Positions 61,592 through 64,000 of a stretch of 64,000 nt of DNA are shown here, in pieces. The stretch lies in contig CAZZJC010000021.1 of NCBI GenBank assembly GCA_964654285.1, forward strand, positions 1 through 64,000, given 5' to 3'. The notes under the pieces were generated by a model. That model did not search any database, was not told the origin of the DNA, and saw only the letters and a program-made list of their open reading frames with translations. Origin of the DNA: BJHQ01 sp964654285 (GTDB lineage Bacteria; Planctomycetota; UBA11346). Numbering within the stretch: the stretch's first letter is position 1; each line of letters opens with the position of its first letter. The position numbers and the translations under genes were made by a program.

Positions 61592-62410
61592 TCACGGCAC
61601 GAAGGAGAAGCCGACCAGGATGCGGTTGGTCCGTTCGCGGTAGTTGAGCAGGGTCTCGCCGTAGCCGCAGTACCACTGGGCATGCAGGGCGAGGTCCAGG
61701 CGCGGCACCAGCCGCTTGATCGGGAAGCTGGCGTCGAGCTGCACGTTGCCGTAGCGGCCGCCCTCGCCGATCCGTCCCCACAGGTCGACATTGAACCAGC
61801 GATGATCCAGCAGCACATGGGCGTCGAACCGGCCCCGGTAGCTGGCGATGTCGGGATTGTCGGAGAGCTGGCTGGGCAGCACCTTCCAGCGCGGATCCAC
61901 GGTCAGTCGCAGACGGTCATCCAGTCTGGCGCGGATGGGAGCGCGGACGAAGCCGTACCAGTCGATCGAACGCGAGTCCTCGCCCGACTTGCCGTTGGAT
62001 TCGTGGCCGAGGCCGGTCGCCAGGCCGACATGCGGATCCTTGCCGAGGGCGGGCAGCAGGTCGGGGAACAGATGGCCGAAGTAGAACCAGCCCTCCGGCC
62101 GGTAGCTGCTGTCGTAGAACGGCTTCGATTCGTGATAGAGATCCCACCAGGAGGTCTGGGAATAGCTGAAGTAGAAGCCATCGCGCCGTTCCGCCCCGGC
62201 GGCGGCCTGGTTGTCCCAGCCCACCGTGCGCAGGGCGATGCTGAACTGGAACTTGGCGTTGATCTTCTCGACCGGTTCGACCAGGAAGTAGATCGGCTCG
62301 TAGGCGGTGACGTTGAGCGGCATGCGGCCGGGATCGTCGCCGGCGGAAACCGGAGCAAGACCGGCAGCCAGGGCGGCGACGAGCGCGGCTTTAGGTACGC
62401 AGGAGCGCAT
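61592..62410 (-). CDS. pldA: Outer-membrane phospholipase A
   Basis: Hydrolyses acyl chains of phospholipids in the outer membrane. The 272-residue protein has a signal peptide (MRSCVPKAALVAALAAGLAPVSAG) and the OMPLA beta-barrel signatures: FYFSYSQTSWWDLYHESKPF, RPEGW, and the catalytic HxSNG motif in TGLGHESNGKSGEDSRSID, where His and Ser form the active site. Alternating aromatic strands continue to a C-terminal FSFVP. AAGGAA precedes the ATG at 62410. It is divergent from the HPS-RraA gene. Confidence 0.92.
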   Translation of the reverse strand: MRSCVPKAALVAALAAGLAPVSAGDDPGRMPLNVTAYEPIYFLVEPVEKINAKFQFSIALRTVGWDNQAAAGAERRDGFYFSYSQTSWWDLYHESKPFYDSSYRPEGWFYFGHLFPDLLPALGKDPHVGLATGLGHESNGKSGEDSRSIDWYGFVRAPIRARLDDRLRLTVDPRWKVLPSQLSDNPDIASYRGRFDAHVLLDHRWFNVDLWGRIGEGGRYGNVQLDASFPIKRLVPRLDLALHAQWYCGYGETLLNYRERTNRILVGFSFVP

Positions 62411-62562
62411 GGAGTTCCTTGGGCCACAGGGTTCACGGAACGTCCCTGGGCAGGCGGACGTTCGCTGCACCGGTCGCCCCCGCAACGACGAGCTTCCGAC
62501 CTCGGCGCCGGCGCCGACTCCACCGCCCCTTCCCACGCCGACCGCCGCTCCAGCATGCCGCC

Positions 62563-63876
62563 ATGCCCTTCGCCCCGCCTTCCGCCCCGGTCGTGCAACT
62601 CGCCCTGGATTTCCTCAACCTCGAACCCGCGCTGCGCTGCGCCCATGAGGCCGAACCGGCCGGCTTGCAGTGGGTCGAGGCCGGCACGCCGCTGATCAAG
62701 TCGGTCGGGCTGGAGGCCGTGCGCCGCCTGCGCGCCGAGTTCCCGCGCGCGGTGGTGGTCGCCGACATGAAGGTCATGGACGCGGGCCGCACCGAGGTCG
62801 AAGCAGCCAAGAAGTCCGGCGCCGATCTGGTGATGGTGCTCGCCGCCGCGTCGGACGCGACGATCCAGGAGTGCGTCACCGCCGGCCGGCATCTTGGCGT
62901 CGCGATCGGCTGCGACCTGGTGAACTGCGCCGATCCGGTGGCGCGGGCCAGGCGCTGCGAAGAGCTCGGCGTTGACCTGGTCAGCGTCCACACCCCGATC
63001 GACGTGCAGATGACCGGCGCGGACTCCTTCGCACATCTCGCGGCGGTGGCCCAGGCCGTGCGCATCCCGGTCGCCTGCGCCGGCGGCATCAGCCCGGCGA
63101 GCGCCCCGCGTGCGGTCGCGGCCGGGGCGCGGGTGGTCATCGTCGGCGGCGCCATCACCAAGGCGCCGGATCCGCGCGCCGCGCTGGCGGCGCTCAACGC
63201 CGCCCTGGCCACCGGCACGGTCAGTGCGGAAGACGCCGGCCGCTTCCGCCGGCTCGGGCTGGACGAGATCCGCAAGGTGCTGGAAAAAGTCTCGACCCCG
63301 AACCTGTCCGACGCGATGCATCGCGGCGGCGGCCTGCACGGCCTGGTCAGCCGCAATCCCGCGAAGCGCCTGTGCGGCCCGGCGTTCACCGTGCTCACCG
63401 CGCCCGGCGACTGGGCCAAGCCGGTGCAGGCGATCGACGAGGCCAAGCCGGGCGACGTGCTGGTGATCGACGCCGGCGACGACTATCCCGCGATGTGGGG
63501 CGGCCTGGCGTCGCTCACCGCGGTGCAGCGCGGTCTGGGCGGCGTGGTCATCCGGGGCGCGTGCCGCGATCTCGCCGACATCGTCAGCTCAGGCCTCGCC
63601 CTGTGGTCGACCAGGACCTGCGCCGACGCTGGCGAACCACGCGGCCTGGGCTGCTTCGGCATCCCGCTGGTGCTCGGCGACCAGGCCATCCGCCCCGGCG
63701 ACTGGCTGGTCGGCGATGAAGACGGCCTCGTCGTCATCCCCGCCGCCCAGGTGGTCGAGGTCGCCAACCGCGCCGCCGACGTGAACGAACGCGAGACGCG
63801 CCTCGCCGCCGAGATCCGCGCCGGCCACAGCCTTTCGACCCTGGCCGAACTGAAGCGCTGGGAACAGCGGCGCTGA
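62563..63876 (+). CDS. Hexulose-6-phosphate synthase--RraA-like fusion
   Basis: A 437-residue two-domain protein. Residues 1-215 are an orotidine-decarboxylase-fold 3-hexulose-6-phosphate synthase: VQLALDFLNLEPAL, VVVADMKVMDAGRTEVEAAK, DLVSVHTPIDVQ and VACAGGISPASA. It joins formaldehyde and ribulose-5-phosphate or runs in reverse. Residues about 225-437 are an RraA-like domain: VSTPNLSDAMHRGGGLHGL, KPGDVLVIDAGDDYPAMWGG, GVVIRGACRDLADI and LVGDEDGLVVIPAAQV. Fusions of the two are known from archaea and some bacteria; the reverse reaction can supply pentoses. The phosphohexuloisomerase partner is not in this window. Confidence 0.9.
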   Translation: MPFAPPSAPVVQLALDFLNLEPALRCAHEAEPAGLQWVEAGTPLIKSVGLEAVRRLRAEFPRAVVVADMKVMDAGRTEVEAAKKSGADLVMVLAAASDATIQECVTAGRHLGVAIGCDLVNCADPVARARRCEELGVDLVSVHTPIDVQMTGADSFAHLAAVAQAVRIPVACAGGISPASAPRAVAAGARVVIVGGAITKAPDPRAALAALNAALATGTVSAEDAGRFRRLGLDEIRKVLEKVSTPNLSDAMHRGGGLHGLVSRNPAKRLCGPAFTVLTAPGDWAKPVQAIDEAKPGDVLVIDAGDDYPAMWGGLASLTAVQRGLGGVVIRGACRDLADIVSSGLALWSTRTCADAGEPRGLGCFGIPLVLGDQAIRPGDWLVGDEDGLVVIPAAQVVEVANRAADVNERETRLAAEIRAGHSLSTLAELKRWEQRR

Positions 63877-63900
63877 CCTGCGCATCCAGGGGCCGGATCC

Positions 63901-63917
63901 GGTGGCCTGGGGCCACC
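63901..63917. terminator. Hairpin between convergent genes
   Basis: GGTGGCC and GGCCACC form a perfect 7-bp stem with loop TGG, 24 bases past the HPS-RraA stop and 10 bases past the next gene's stop on the other strand. There is no T run. Confidence 0.45.
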
Positions 63918-63926
63918 GTGCAGCCA

Positions 63927-64000
63927 TCAGCGCAGATGGCGGCGCATCAGCCGGCGGGTGATGGCATGCAGGCCTTCGGGATCCTCGTTGTCATGCCCAT
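63927..64000 (-). CDS. 3' end of a gene running out of the window
   Basis: The last 24 codons before a TGA at 63927-63929 read GHDNEDPEGLHAITRRLMRR and then HLR. The codon pattern and Arg-rich end look real. Too little is present to name a family. Confidence 0.5.
   Translation of the reverse strand, partial: GHDNEDPEGLHAITRRLMRRHLR

Overview
The window is 64 kb of GC-rich DNA with about 45 protein genes, two broken genes, no rRNA or tRNA that I could see, and several families of hairpin-rich repeats. The cell is Gram-negative: it has lpxA, an outer-membrane phospholipase A, lipobox proteins and mreB. A 54-residue small basic protein at 20284-20448 resembles the small basic protein known only from Planctomycetes, Verrucomicrobia, Lentisphaerae and Chlamydiae. 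XylR-type regulators (LacI-like sensor plus AraC HTH), GH10-like and GH38 glycoside hydrolase relatives and a large Ig-repeat subtilase also fit a heterotrophic PVC bacterium. I cannot place it to class from sequence alone.

Layout. 0-9.5 kb: a secreted two-zinc-motif protein, argG, a GH10 relative lacking both catalytic glutamates, a lipoprotein, and a 1513-residue surface subtilase with eight Ig-like repeats and a Cys-containing C-terminal sorting-type tail. 9.8-14 kb: two AraC-type regulators and a divergent secreted PQQ-propeller protein. 14-26 kb: glnA, a substrate-binding protein with a chemoreceptor, gap, the PVC small basic protein, lpxA, aroA-rsmD (4-base overlap) and glnD. 26-32.8 kb: a C39-like membrane protein, a small membrane protein, a sirtuin, a TilS-GlmU N-domain fusion, an XPB-like helicase and mreB. 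32.9-46 kb: an ORF6N gene broken by a repeat, glgB, an RluA-type synthase, an ABC-2 permease, a membrane-anchored protein, menD, a GH38 mannosidase carrying the same repeat in frame, and tyrS. 46-55 kb: GNAT, an amber-interrupted HAD phosphatase, three unknown proteins (one of clearly lower GC), an HD hydrolase, leuS, a 2Fe-2S ferredoxin overlapping a six-hairpin-like protein. 55-64 kb: sppA, a Ser/Thr kinase fused to a FapA (DUF342) domain, a MalY-type enzyme, pldA and an HPS-RraA fusion.

The strongest unexplained signal is repetitive DNA. Family 1 is a 139-141 bp cloverleaf-like element present twice, both times inside a gene: at 33.2 kb it frameshifts ORF6N, and at 42.2 kb it adds exactly 47 codons to the mannosidase without breaking it. 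Family 2 is a roughly 104 bp element found three times, each a few bases past a stop codon and always in the same orientation to the adjacent gene. In two copies the outer arms differ in sequence yet still pair internally. Two further hairpin clusters lie at 55.5 and 60.0 kb.

Core metabolism in view covers nitrogen assimilation (glnA, glnD), arginine, shikimate and menaquinone synthesis, glycogen branching, glycolysis, translation and envelope building. Accessory functions centre on carbohydrate sensing and breakdown and on secreted or surface proteins.
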